A DNA stretch of 64,000 nt. It comes from Mesorhizobium sp. AR07. Lineage in GTDB: Bacteria > Pseudomonadota > Alphaproteobacteria > Rhizobiales > Rhizobiaceae. A model generated the notes under the pieces. The model was not told the DNA's origin, searched no databases, and worked only from the letters and a program-made list of their open reading frames with translations. The stretch lies in assembly GCF_024746815.1 (NCBI RefSeq), contig NZ_CP080528.1, positions 496,001 to 560,000 on the forward strand. Reading direction: 5' to 3'. Shown here one piece after another: positions 17,687-26,813 of this stretch. Every line of letters begins with the position of its first letter. Positions within the stretch are counted from its first letter, which is position 1. The position numbers were made by a program, and so were the translations under genes.

Positions 17687-18841
17687 GCGACCGCCCTCCC
17701 CCCCATCCACCTGCCGCGCGTTCTCGCGGAAGCGGCCATAGGTCCAGTGCGCGGCGCAGGCGCCCTCCGACGACACCATGCAGGAGCCCATCGGTGTATC
17801 GGGCGTGCAGACCGTGCCGAACAGCTTGCAGTCGGCCGGCTTCTTGACGCCGCGCAGGATCGCGCCGCATTCGCAGGCCGGGTTGTCCTTCGCGGCGGGC
17901 GTCACCATCGAAAAGCGCTTCTCGGCGTCGTAGGCCACATATTGCGGCCGGAGCCGCAGCGCGCCATAGGGCACTTCGCCGAGACCGCGCCATTCGAAGC
18001 TCTCGCGCAGCTCGAAGAAATTCGCCACCTCCGCCTGGGCCTTTTCGTTGCCGAGCGCGGTCACCGCACGGATATACTGGTTCTCGACCTCGTGCCTGCC
18101 GTCATTGACCTGGCGCACCAGCATCAGGATCGCCTGGATGACGTCGAGCGGCTCGAAGCCCGCCACCACCACCGGCTTCTGGAATTCCCCGGCGAAGAAT
18201 TCGTAAGGTTCGGTGCCGATGACGGTCGAGACATGGGCAGGGCCGACGAAACCGTCGATCTTGATCGTGCCGAGCTTGCGAACGTCAGGGCTTTCCAGGA
18301 TGTTCTGGATCGCCGCCGGCGTCAGCACGTGATTGCAGAAGATCGAGAAATTGCCGAGCCCCTTGGCTATCGCCGCCTTGAGCGCGAGCGCGGTCGGTGG
18401 CGTCGTGGTCTCGAAGCCGATGGCAAAGAACACCACTTCGCGTTCGAGCTCGGCCTCGGCGATCCTGAGCGCATCGAGCGTCGAATAGACCATGCGGATA
18501 TCGGCGCCGGCCGCCTTGGCCTTCAAGAGGCTCGATCCGTCCGAGCCCGGCACGCGCATCAGGTCGCCATAGGTGCAGAGCGTGATCTTCGGCCGCATGG
18601 CGAGCGCGATCGCCGCATCGATACGGCCGATCGGCAGCACGCAGACGGGACAGCCCGGTCCGTGGATCATCCGCACATTGGCCGGCAGCAGGTCCTCGAG
18701 ACCATAGCGGGAAATAGCATGCGTATGGCCGCCGCAGAACTCCATGAAGTGATAGGAACGCGCCGGATCGGCGAGAGCGGCGATCTGCCGGGCGATATCC
18801 TTGGCGAGCCTGCCGTCGCGATATTCGTCGATATATTTCAT
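17687..18841 (-). CDS. hypD: Hydrogenase maturation protein HypD (fused in frame to hypE)
   Basis: Iron-sulfur scaffold on which the Fe(CN)2CO unit is built together with HypC. Family motifs are present: MEFCGGHTHAISRYG (residues 33-47), GPGCPVCVLP (61-70), IGFETTTPPT (141-150), and the 4Fe-4S cysteines in CECGAILRG and GSCMVSSEGACAAHW. After GRFRENARQVDG the frame passes through a run of seven G without a stop and enters hypE. With six G the protein would end QVDGGRAVA at a TGA overlapping the hypE ATG, the same ATGA coupling seen at hypC/hypD. The fusion is thus probably a one-base insertion or a homopolymer error. Confidence 0.9.
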
Positions 18842-19068
18842 GCCGCATCTCCCAGGGCCGCAGCTTCTCGGATGAGGGCGAGCGTCCTTTCCGCCTCCTC
18901 CGGATCGATCTTCGCGAGCGCATAGCCGACATGAAGGAGGAGATAGTCGCCCGGCCGGACATCGTCGATCAGCGCGGTCGAAACGATCTTCGAGACGCCG
19001 TCGAGTGTAACCTTCGCCATGTTGTCGGGCAGTACTTCCTTGACCTGGACCGGCATCGCTAAGCACAT
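18838..19068 (-). CDS. hypC: Hydrogenase maturation chaperone HypC
   Basis: 76-residue chaperone that carries the iron ligand unit to the large subunit precursor. The N-terminus MCLAMPVQVKEV contains the essential Cys2, followed by the OB-like VTLDGVSKIV and RPGDYLLLHVGYALAKIDPE. Its start overlaps the end of hypF by 10 bases and its stop overlaps hypD in ATGA. Confidence 0.95.
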   Translation of the reverse strand: MCLAMPVQVKEVLPDNMAKVTLDGVSKIVSTALIDDVRPGDYLLLHVGYALAKIDPEEAERTLALIREAAALGDAA

Positions 19069-21335
19069 GTCCGGCTCTCCTGCCCTGATGCATTCTCGTT
19101 CATGATGACCTGCCGCGCATGGGCGGCCTGGCCGAGCGCGATGCCGCCGTCATTGGCCGGCGCGAGACGTGGCAAATAAGGCTTGAGACCGCGGTCCCGA
19201 AGCGCTTGCGCAAGTCCGGCCGCAAGGACCCGATTCATCAAGCATCCGCCGCCGAGCGCGACCTGCGGGATGCCGAGGGGTGCCGCTTCCCTCGCGGCCC
19301 ATTCCGCAAGTCCCGCGATCAGCGTACCGTGAAAGACATCGGCCGCGTCAGCGCCGCTCAGTCCTTCCCGCGCAAGATGCAGGATAAGGGGCCGGAAATC
19401 GAGCACCCCGTCCCGGATTGCATAGCCGTCGCAGAGACATCGCGGCGCCCGGACCAGGGCCTCGAGCTCCATCGCCGCCTGCCCTTCGTAGCTCTGGACG
19501 AGACGAACGGCTGCTATCGCCGCGGCGGCATCGAAGAGCCTGCCGAGGCTGGTTGTCCGGAACGGCCGCATACCGCGTTCGAACATCGCCGTGAGCTGCG
19601 CAACACCCCGATGACCTGGCCAGAGCTGCGATGCGAAATCAATGCATCCGGCCTCCTGCAGGGCTGCCACCCCCATGCGCCAAGGCTCACGCGCCGCGCG
19701 GTCGCCACCGGGCAGCGGCAGCGATGTAAGCGATCCCGCTCGGCGCCAATGACCCCTATCGGCGATGAGCATTTCGCCCCCCCAACTCGTGCCATCGGCG
19801 CCGAAACCGTGCCCATCGAGCGCAAGCCCGAGAACCGGGCCGGAAAGCCGATGCTCCGCCACCACGGCCGCTACATGGGCGACATGATGCTGGACTGCCA
19901 CGACCGGCAGGCCCAGGCTCTCTGCCATCCGCAGCGAACGGAAATCCGGATGCAGGTCCGAGACCGCGAATTCCGGCTTCACGTCCAGGATCGAACAGAG
20001 ATGGGTGATCGCCTCGCGCTGGAAACGGATCGCCTCGGCATTGTCGAGGCCGCCTATATGCTGCGAGAGAAAGGCCTCGTACCCACGTGTGACGCAGATA
20101 GTGTTCTTGAGGTCGGCGCCGGTGGCGATCACCGCAGGTCCATCCTCGCCGAGATCGACCGGCTCGGGCACGAAGCCGCGGGCGCGACGGATGAACGCGG
20201 GGGCGCCATCGATGACCTGCATGACGGAGTCGTCGGCGCGGACGGTGATGTCGCGATCATGGGTGACAATCAGATCCGCAATCGCGGCAAGGCGGCGCTC
20301 GGCGTCGGCGTTGTCGGCCACAAGGGGTTCACCACCGGGATTGGCGCTGGTCGCGACCAGCGCTGCAGGTCGGTGCGGCGAATGGCAGGCGAGTTCGTCG
20401 AGCAGCACATGATGCAGTGGAGCATAGGCGAGCATCAGCCCAATCCGCGCGAGGCCGGGCGCGATGAGGTTGGCGAGCGCACCGGCACGTGCCTCGACCA
20501 CCACGATCGGGCTCGCGGGCGAGGCCAGCAAGGCTTCTTCGGCTTCGCTCAGTCGTGCGAACTGCCGCGCCGCCTCGATGCCGGCGACCATGACGGCAAA
20601 CGGCTTCTGGTCACGAGCCTTGCGCAGCCGGAGGAGATCGATCGCTGCATCGTTGCGGGCGTCGCAGAGCAGGTGGAAACCGCCGATGCCCTTGAGCGCG
20701 ACGATGGCGCCGCCTTCGAGCCGCGCCGCAATCTCCGCGATCGAATGGCTGAGACTCGGGCCGCAATCGGGGCAGGCGACCGGCTCGGCATGGAAGCGCC
20801 GGTTCTCCGGATCGATATAGTCCGAGGCACAGGCCCGGCACATCGGAAACGATGCCATCGAGGTCTGCGTCCGGTCATAGGGCAGCGCGCGAGTGATGGT
20901 GAAGCGCGGGCCGCAATGGGTGCAGTTGACGAAGGGATAACCGAAGAAGCGGCTCGCGGGATCGGTCAGCTCACACCGGCATTCGGCGCAGGTCGCGGCA
21001 TCCGCGCCGATCCGGGTCGCGCTCTTGCCGCCAAGGCTCTCGAGGATATCGAACCGTTCGCCACCGGCTGGCGAGAGTTCGAGCACGTGGATCGAGTCGA
21101 TGCGGGCGAGCGGCGGCGCCTGGGTCCGGATCGCGTCGTGAAAGCGGCCCGCATCCGTACCCTCGATCTCTATCAGCACGCCGGCACTGTGGTTCAGCAC
21201 GAAGCCAGAAAGCCGCATAGTCCGCGCGAGCCTGTAGGCGAAGGGCCGGAACCCGACGCCCTGCACGGCGCCGCGCACCTGGAGCCTGAGCCGCCGGATC
21301 GGGTTTTCGATCGGTCGTGCGAGCGCCCTCGCCAT
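19059..21335 (-). CDS. hypF: Carbamoyltransferase HypF
   Basis: Makes thiocarbamate on HypE from carbamoyl phosphate and ATP. The 758-residue protein shows, in order, an acylphosphatase domain (RLQVRGAVQGVGFRPFAYRL), two zinc-finger motifs (CAECRCEL with VNCTHCGPRF; MCRACASDY with ACPDCG), a YrdC-like domain (VALKGIGGFHLLCDA) and a Kae1-like carbamoyltransferase domain (VQHHVAHVAAVVAEH, ALDGHGFGADGTSWGGE, LGGGCLMN). Length is normal. It starts 18 bases after the hypB stop. Confidence 0.96.
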   Translation of the reverse strand: MARALARPIENPIRRLRLQVRGAVQGVGFRPFAYRLARTMRLSGFVLNHSAGVLIEIEGTDAGRFHDAIRTQAPPLARIDSIHVLELSPAGGERFDILESLGGKSATRIGADAATCAECRCELTDPASRFFGYPFVNCTHCGPRFTITRALPYDRTQTSMASFPMCRACASDYIDPENRRFHAEPVACPDCGPSLSHSIAEIAARLEGGAIVALKGIGGFHLLCDARNDAAIDLLRLRKARDQKPFAVMVAGIEAARQFARLSEAEEALLASPASPIVVVEARAGALANLIAPGLARIGLMLAYAPLHHVLLDELACHSPHRPAALVATSANPGGEPLVADNADAERRLAAIADLIVTHDRDITVRADDSVMQVIDGAPAFIRRARGFVPEPVDLGEDGPAVIATGADLKNTICVTRGYEAFLSQHIGGLDNAEAIRFQREAITHLCSILDVKPEFAVSDLHPDFRSLRMAESLGLPVVAVQHHVAHVAAVVAEHRLSGPVLGLALDGHGFGADGTSWGGEMLIADRGHWRRAGSLTSLPLPGGDRAAREPWRMGVAALQEAGCIDFASQLWPGHRGVAQLTAMFERGMRPFRTTSLGRLFDAAAAIAAVRLVQSYEGQAAMELEALVRAPRCLCDGYAIRDGVLDFRPLILHLAREGLSGADAADVFHGTLIAGLAEWAAREAAPLGIPQVALGGGCLMNRVLAAGLAQALRDRGLKPYLPRLAPANDGGIALGQAAHARQVIMNENASGQESRTCA

Positions 21336-21353
21336 GGTTCATGCCACCTTCGG

Positions 21354-22217
21354 TCACGCGGCCCGGTGGGCGGCGGATGCCTCGAGCCAGGCATGGAAGG
21401 CTTCCATGCCCTCTCCCGTGCGGGCGGAGACCGTCAGCGTCTGGAGGCGGGGATTGACGCGCAGGGCGTTGGCGATGCAGAGGCCGACATTGAAATCGAG
21501 ATGCGGCAACAGGTCGGCCTTGTTGAGGATCATCAGGTCGGCGGCGGCGAACATGTTGGGATATTTGAGCGGCTTGTCCTCGCCTTCGGTGACTGACAGC
21601 ACCACAACCTTGTGGGCCTCGCCGAGATCGAAGGCGGCGGGACAGACGAGGTTGCCGACATTCTCGATGAAGAGCGCAGAGCCTGGTTCGAGCGCGAGAT
21701 CCTCAGTCGCGTGGCCCACCATGTGGGCGTCGAGGTGGCAGCCCTTGCCCGTGTTGATCTGGATGGCGCGGGCGCCGGTCTCGCGGATCCGGGCCGCGTC
21801 GTTCGAGGTCTGCTGGTCACCTTCGATAACCGAGATCGTGAGGCGGTCCTTTAGGTCATTGATCGTGCGGACCAGCAGGCTGGTCTTGCCCGAGCCGGGG
21901 CTGGAGACGAAGTTGAGCGCAAAGATGCCCTGGCGCTCAAAATATCGCCGGTTCTCTTCCGCATAAGCGTCGTTCTTGGAGAGGATGTCTCTCTCCACCT
22001 GGATGATCCGCCCCTGGCTCATGCCTGGCACAGTGACGCCGGCGATCCCCTTGCCATAATGGACGCTGCAGTCCGCGGCATGGTGATGCTCATGCCCGCC
22101 ATCGCCATGGTGGTGGTGGTCTTGGTCGTGATGATGGTCATGGCTGTGACGGTGTCCGCCCTCGTCGTGCTTGTGACCCTCGATGGAAGAAGTCTCGCAA
22201 CCGCATACCGTGCACAT
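21354..22217 (-). CDS. hypB: Nickel-binding GTPase HypB
   Basis: Nickel insertase for NiFe hydrogenase, 287 residues. It starts MCTVCGC (high-affinity Ni site), followed by a histidine-rich stretch in residues 15-46 (HSHDHHHDQDHHHH) that stores nickel, then the GTPase domain with the P-loop SSPGSGKTS (105-113), VIEGDQQTSNDA, and NKADLLPHLDF (NKxD). The longer in-frame reading upstream was rejected because the conserved CTVCGC N-terminus defines the start, which immediately follows the hypA stop. Confidence 0.96.
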   Translation of the reverse strand: MCTVCGCETSSIEGHKHDEGGHRHSHDHHHDQDHHHHGDGGHEHHHAADCSVHYGKGIAGVTVPGMSQGRIIQVERDILSKNDAYAEENRRYFERQGIFALNFVSSPGSGKTSLLVRTINDLKDRLTISVIEGDQQTSNDAARIRETGARAIQINTGKGCHLDAHMVGHATEDLALEPGSALFIENVGNLVCPAAFDLGEAHKVVVLSVTEGEDKPLKYPNMFAAADLMILNKADLLPHLDFNVGLCIANALRVNPRLQTLTVSARTGEGMEAFHAWLEASAAHRAA

Positions 22218-22558
22218 CAGCTCACCTCCATATCCCTGATCTTCAATTCGTCGCCTGCCGTCATCTGGACCCGATGCCGTCCGCAGTCCGGGCAGGCGCC
22301 GAACCGCTCCTCCAAGGCGACCGTCTTGCCGCAGTCGAGACACCAGCCCTCGCCGGCAATGCGGTTGATCTCGAGCGTCGCCTCGTCCGCAATCGTGCCG
22401 TGTCGCACGGCCTCATAACAGAACATCAGCGCGTCCGGCTCGACGTGGCTCAGCACGCCGACATCGACCCGGACCGACTTGACGCGTGTCGCGCCGTTCT
22501 GCCGCGCCGTGTCGCAGACGATCTCGATCACACTCTCCATCAGCGACATTTCATGCAT
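22217..22558 (-). CDS. hypA: Hydrogenase nickel incorporation protein HypA
   Basis: 113-residue nickel metallochaperone partner of HypB. The N-terminus MHEMSLMESVIE contains the Ni-binding MHE, and the zinc site is CLDCGKTVALEERFGACPDCG. The start MHEM was chosen over a longer reading because nickel binds through the N-terminal MHE. It overlaps the end of hupK. Confidence 0.96.
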   Translation of the reverse strand: MHEMSLMESVIEIVCDTARQNGATRVKSVRVDVGVLSHVEPDALMFCYEAVRHGTIADEATLEINRIAGEGWCLDCGKTVALEERFGACPDCGRHRVQMTAGDELKIRDMEVS

Positions 22559-23660
22559 GTGCGGCCTCGCGAACACTAACCTCAAAGGCCACGCAAGGAT
22601 CGAACAGGACCGCGAGCCGCGACACCGATCTCACGGCGGCCTCATCGGTCCCGACGGATGACGACAGCAGTGTCTCGACGAAGGGGCCGGCGGGATGAAA
22701 ATTCCATTCGGTCGGGGCGAGGATGCGATAGGACGAAAGCCTGCCGTCGCCGCCGATCTCGGCCTGATGATAGAGCCGGCCACGCGCGCATTCCACAGCA
22801 CCGTAGCCACCGGCGCCCGGCGTGGCCCCGCCGCAGGCGAGGGATGCTCCGTCGCACTTGCCGGTTGCTGCGAGAGCCGTCAGTTGTTTGAGGCAGCGGC
22901 GCACGTCGTTGATGCGGGCTAGCAGTCGTTGGACCAGATGGGACGCCTCCACGTCACCGGCGGCGAGCCGGGCATACGCGCCCGTCTCCGCGACGCGGCC
23001 TTGGAGATGCGGGAGGCTTGCATAGCCGGGCTCGGCGCAAAGCCGGGCGATGACTTCCGGATCGTCATTGATGGTCAGTGGATCGGGCCGGCGGCCATTG
23101 AAGACCCGATCGTTGCCTATATCCTGCAACATCGCGGCGCAGGCTGATTCCGGCAAAGGTGTGTCGCCCTGGCTCGGGATGCCGAGCGCGCTGGCCGCCG
23201 CAGACAGCCGCGCAGCGGCGGCCGCCAAATGCGCCCTGTCGTTTTGCCCGGCCTTGGCCAGGGCGATGATTTCTTGCGAAGCGGCCAGCGCTTCGCGGAG
23301 ATGTCTACCGGCGGTTGCGCCGAGCGATGCCGGCAGGGGGCATGGCCAATGGAGGATGAGCGCCCGCAAGGTTTCGAAAATCCGCTCGGCGAGCAATCCG
23401 GCACCGGAGCCGATCCGTTCGTCCACCTTCATCGCCATATCCGCTGCATTCAGGACGGCGAGCCGCGCCGCTACGGATTGCGCAAAACCGCAGAGCGAAA
23501 AGACTTGACCGGCAAGAGGGGGCGCCTCTTCGGGCCTGCGGCCGATGAACATGCGCGTCAGGCCCTGCGGGCGGTTCGCCTTCACCGTGACGGAACAGGC
23601 AAGCGCGCGCGACACGGTTACGTCGATCCTTATCGTGCCTGCCCCGAGAAGGAATGTCAT
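22551..23660 (-). CDS. hupK: Hydrogenase accessory protein HupK
   Basis: Maturation protein of 369 residues, distantly related to hydrogenase large subunits and found only in hup clusters of the rhizobial type. It is thought to act as a scaffold during NiFe cofactor assembly in aerobes. Its N-terminus (TFLLGAGTIRIDVTVSRALA) and the C-terminal DPCVAFEVSVREA, which mimics the large-subunit DPCxxC box but lacks its second cysteine, fit the family. It sits between hupJ (4-base overlap) and hypA. Confidence 0.88.
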   Translation of the reverse strand: MTFLLGAGTIRIDVTVSRALACSVTVKANRPQGLTRMFIGRRPEEAPPLAGQVFSLCGFAQSVAARLAVLNAADMAMKVDERIGSGAGLLAERIFETLRALILHWPCPLPASLGATAGRHLREALAASQEIIALAKAGQNDRAHLAAAAARLSAAASALGIPSQGDTPLPESACAAMLQDIGNDRVFNGRRPDPLTINDDPEVIARLCAEPGYASLPHLQGRVAETGAYARLAAGDVEASHLVQRLLARINDVRRCLKQLTALAATGKCDGASLACGGATPGAGGYGAVECARGRLYHQAEIGGDGRLSSYRILAPTEWNFHPAGPFVETLLSSSVGTDEAAVRSVSRLAVLFDPCVAFEVSVREAAHA

Positions 23661-24175
23661 TGCGACGCTTCCTCGCGCCTGCGGACATACCCGCGCAACA
23701 GGTCACGCCGGTTGACCGCCGCGGGCGGCGGTTCGAGCGTGGCAGGATCAAAGAAGGCCCGGGCTGCTTCGTCCGCTGTTTCGAGGGCAGCCTCCATCGT
23801 CGCGAACTCGAAGACCGGCGAAAACAGCGAGCAGGAATCGACACGGTCAATCGCATCGAGTTCACCGGCAATGAACCCGACCTCACCCGCCGGCAGGCCG
23901 ACACGGAGGGTCGTACCGGTGGCAGCTGGGGAGGAGGAAGGGCCCTGCGGCAGATCCGCTGCCACGAGATTCATGAACCATGGTGTAGTCACGATGCCGA
24001 ACGCACGACCGCCGTAAGTCCGAAAACCGGTCGAGGCAATACCAAGCGCGGGATTGCAGATCGGCACATCGGCCATGGCGGTCGCGTAAATGTGCTGGTA
24101 GCAGGCCTCGAGCCGCCGGCCGAGCGCCTGCGCGGGATCGATCTCGGCCCTCTCTGCGACGTCAGCGTCCATCAC
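23657..24175 (-). CDS. hupJ: Hydrogenase assembly protein HupJ
   Basis: 172-residue protein of the HupJ/HoxT type ([NiFe]-hydrogenase assembly chaperone). Recognisable features are the segment RRLEACYQHIYATAMADVPI with CNPALGIASTGFR and the core AFGIVTTPWFMNLVAADLPQ. It has no enzymatic motif; the family is needed for proper processing of the subunits. The start may be the second ATG (24172). It overlaps hupI. Confidence 0.88.
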   Translation of the reverse strand: MMDADVAERAEIDPAQALGRRLEACYQHIYATAMADVPICNPALGIASTGFRTYGGRAFGIVTTPWFMNLVAADLPQGPSSSPAATGTTLRVGLPAGEVGFIAGELDAIDRVDSCSLFSPVFEFATMEAALETADEAARAFFDPATLEPPPAAVNRRDLLRGYVRRREEASQ

Positions 24176-24377
24176 CTAGCCTCATGAACTTCGATTGCAG
24201 CGCATCGCAATTTGGGCAGCGCCAGTCTTCCGGCAGGACTGCAAACGACGTCCCCGGAGCAATCTGCCAGACCGGGTCACCCTCAGCGGGATCATAGACA
24301 TGCCAGCAGATACCGCATTCCATCTGGTCGTCGTCCGACACGGTCTCGCGCTTGCCGAAATTCTCGAAGGCGCTCAT
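24162..24377 (-). CDS. hupI: Rubredoxin-like protein HupI
   Basis: 71-residue rubredoxin of the hydrogenase operon. The iron site is two CXXC pairs, MECGICWHVYDPAEGDP and RCPNCDALQSKF, with the conserved WQIAPGTSFAVLPEDWRCP loop between them. In rhizobial hydrogenase systems HupI helps mature the small subunit under oxygen. It is translationally coupled to hupH (overlap) and hupJ. Confidence 0.95.
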   Translation of the reverse strand: MSAFENFGKRETVSDDDQMECGICWHVYDPAEGDPVWQIAPGTSFAVLPEDWRCPNCDALQSKFMRLGDGR

Positions 24378-25222
24378 TTGAAATAGGCCTCCTCGATCTC
24401 ACGCAGCCTCGCCTCGGAGTCGCGGAAATCATCCTCGGCGGCGATCGCGACCGAGGGAATGTCGCAGATCTCCAACGTATCGAGGATGATCGCGTCCATG
24501 GCGTTGTAGAACTGAACCGACCAGACATTGCGCGCGCCGGTCACCACGATACGGCAGCTGCCATAGCCGCGCGAGGTGAGCTGCACCGGCCCGGCACCCA
24601 ACGTTTCCTGCAGGAAGGCCATGTCTTCCGGGCTCATCGGGAAGAGCGAGAAGGTGATGATTTGGCCCGGATCACCGTCGCTGTAACGGGCGATGCGATC
24701 ACCGATCTCGGTCAGCACGGGCATGACGTTCATGGCGCCGGTCGGCGCCGGCCCGTGGCTGATCGAGCCCGGCAGCGCCGAGCACACCTGTTTGACAGCG
24801 GCGGGAATGCTCGCGACCTCGACATAGTCGGCAATGAGCCGGCCCTCACCGTCGGCGAAACGGACGCGCCAGACGCCAGCCATCACCGCCTCCTGCATCC
24901 GGGCCGTGATGCCGTTCGCCAATGCCGCAACGCCGGCGACCTCGCCCTCGCCGAGAGTCTGGGCGATCAGTTCCTTGTCGTCGTCGGGGAAATCGGTGAT
25001 GTCGAATAGCCGGCCCGGCCGGTCGGCCTTCTGAACGGCGAGCGCGTCAGCGAGTTCCGGCAGGAGCATCGCCGTCCGCCGACATCGGCGGATCATTTCC
25101 TCGGCGCTGCTGGTGGCGAGGAAATTGAGCTTGCGGGCACGCAGCGGCGGCTCGGCGCCGATCGGCATCACCGTCATCGCCGCATCCTCGCCCTCGGGGG
25201 CGACCCAGAAGCCGGCCTTCAA
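24374..25222 (-). CDS. hupH: Hydrogenase expression/formation protein HupH
   Basis: 282-residue protein of the HupH/HyaF family, implicated with HupG in small-subunit processing before export. The N-terminus MKAGFWVAPEGEDAAMTVMP and the C-terminal segment YGSCRIVVTGARNVWSVQFY and NAMDAIILDTLEICDIP are family-typical. It starts inside the end of hupG (4-base overlap). No membrane or signal segment is seen. Confidence 0.9.
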   Translation of the reverse strand: MKAGFWVAPEGEDAAMTVMPIGAEPPLRARKLNFLATSSAEEMIRRCRRTAMLLPELADALAVQKADRPGRLFDITDFPDDDKELIAQTLGEGEVAGVAALANGITARMQEAVMAGVWRVRFADGEGRLIADYVEVASIPAAVKQVCSALPGSISHGPAPTGAMNVMPVLTEIGDRIARYSDGDPGQIITFSLFPMSPEDMAFLQETLGAGPVQLTSRGYGSCRIVVTGARNVWSVQFYNAMDAIILDTLEICDIPSVAIAAEDDFRDSEARLREIEEAYFK

Positions 25223-25668
25223 CGCACGATCTCCTTGCCGGCATGGGTGATCTCGACCTTCGGTCCGCCCGAGGGCACCATGACCGGCGCGGCGGGCGCG
25301 AGCCAGGCGCTGATCTTCTCGACATATTCGGACCAGTCGCGGATCTTGCCCAGCACGCCGACCGGTTGGTCTCGACGAGTCACGGCGAGGCTCGGCATCA
25401 CAACGACGTTAAAGCGGGCCTTTAGCTTGTCTTCGGCCGTGCGCAGGACCACGGCGCCTCGCAAGCGGCCTTGGAAGGTCTGGAGGATATGCGGGAGGAC
25501 GACGGCGACGTCATCGGCTTCCGGCCGCTGCGACGGATCGCCGGTGAAGAACAGCACGGCATTGTCGGGTTCACTCGCCGCCGGAGCGAGGAAGGCATCG
25601 ATATTCGTCTCGTCGATGAGGGGCAGGCGCGCCCGCTCGCTCAGGGCGCGGACCAGGACAGATGGCAT
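25219..25668 (-). CDS. hupG: Hydrogenase small-subunit chaperone HupG
   Basis: 149-residue thioredoxin-fold protein of the HyaE/HupG family, which binds the Tat-exported small subunit precursor. The thioredoxin-like core NAVLFFTGDPSQRPEADDVA and RFNVVVMPSLAVTRRDQPVG lacks the CXXC pair, as expected for this family. The start MPSVLVRAL is preceded by GGAGGAGACT; a reading four codons longer is possible. Confidence 0.88.
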   Translation of the reverse strand: MPSVLVRALSERARLPLIDETNIDAFLAPAASEPDNAVLFFTGDPSQRPEADDVAVVLPHILQTFQGRLRGAVVLRTAEDKLKARFNVVVMPSLAVTRRDQPVGVLGKIRDWSEYVEKISAWLAPAAPVMVPSGGPKVEITHAGKEIVR

Positions 25669-25834
25669 AGTCTCCTCCACAAATCACGCTGCGAAACATT
25701 CCAACGAAATGAGGAGCAAGCGGCGTGCCAGACTTGGGAAAGTCAGATTCCTTTGATCTGGAATACAAATTTCCGCCTTCACAAAGTATTGCGGGCATCT
25801 GGATGGAAAGTCCTTCCACTTTGGAAATTTCTTT

Positions 25835-26131
25835 TCACTCGCTACGCAGATGCGGCGGCAGTTCCGGCTCGCGCGAGGTGAGATCGGCAAAGAGGGCGTC
25901 GAAAGCCCTCCCCTCGACAGCTTCAGCAAGACCCGCGAGTGCGTTGTCGATGGCCCGGGCCTCGTCGGCGTCCAGCACCCGGATGGCGGAGCCGAGATGG
26001 GTGAGTAGGTAGGTTCCCGGCGGTTGTGGGCCGACCAGCATGAGGGAGATCGAGGATATCCGGCCATGTCGCTCGCAGTGCGCGACGAACTCATTGCCGG
26101 CGACGGTCCGCATGGGAATACCGATGCACAT
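25835..26131 (-). CDS. hupF: HypC-family chaperone HupF
   Basis: 98-residue HypC paralogue that protects the large-subunit intermediate in the presence of oxygen. It starts MCIGIPMRTVAGNEFVA with the essential Cys2, has RISSISLMLVGPQPPGTYLL, and carries the extra C-terminal tail that separates HupF from HypC. About 165 bases without a gene separate it from hupG. Confidence 0.92.
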   Translation of the reverse strand: MCIGIPMRTVAGNEFVAHCERHGRISSISLMLVGPQPPGTYLLTHLGSAIRVLDADEARAIDNALAGLAEAVEGRAFDALFADLTSREPELPPHLRSE

Positions 26132-26229
26132 GATGCTCCTCCTCCGTCGTCTTAGATCTCATGAATCGGGAGCCGCGGTGCGCAGGGTGCCCACACGGAC
26201 TCCCGACCGGCCTCAGCCCTGGGAGAAGT

Positions 26230-26803
26230 TCAGCCGGCCAGCAGGACTGCACCGGCAAGGGCAATGGCCACGCCGGCGGTCCGCGCGGCAACTCGCCGGG
26301 CGTTGCCGAACCTCAACCAGGCCAGCCCGAAACCGGTGAGATGCAGGATGACCGTAGCAGCCATGAAGCCCGCCACTTAGCCGCCCCATGCGCCATCGCC
26401 GGAAGCTCGGTGCCATGGGCGTGGCCATGGAAGAGCGCGCATGTTCCAACCCCGTCGCCGCGACCGACGTTGAAACCTTCACTTCGAAAGCAACCAGCAG
26501 ACCGAGCAGCGCGACGGTCAGCGCGATCCCGGTTTCCACCATTGGAAAAGCGAGGCCGTAAATGCCCAGGGCGCCCCCCACCGCCATGACCGTCACGAAG
26601 GCCAAGGGAACGATCCATCGGGCTTTACCGCCCAGCCCCAAGGCCCAGAAGCCGACCGCGACCATCGCCAGGATATGATCGAGACCGCTGAACGGATGGC
26701 TGAAGCCAGCAAGCGCGCCGTCGGTGTGAAGGCCGACATGCGCGTGGGCGATGTCTGGTCGCGCCATCGCGACGAGCGTCGCCGCAACCCTACGGAAATT
26801 CAT
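26230..26803 (-). pseudogene. hupE: Nickel permease HupE, two frame breaks
   Basis: HupE/UreJ nickel transporter, six membrane helices, spread over three reading frames. The first part has a signal peptide and the metal-binding FSHPFSGLDHILAMVAVG, and runs to about VKVSTSVAAT. Near 26440 the frame must change to read CALFHGHAHGTELPAMAHGA (the second histidine motif). Near 26375 it changes again to read VAGFMAATVILHLTGFGLAW and a proper stop at 26230. AGGAGG precedes the ATG. All conserved parts are present, so only two small indels separate it from an intact gene. That means recent loss or sequence error. Confidence 0.85.
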
Positions 26804-26813
26804 GATATCCTCC

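Noticed and set aside
17006..21596. Very long plus-strand open frames (639 and 825 codons) opposite hypD/E and hypF
   Set aside because: Mirror frames of GC-rich maturation genes; no motifs or ribosome binding sites. The minus-strand proteins carry all family signatures.
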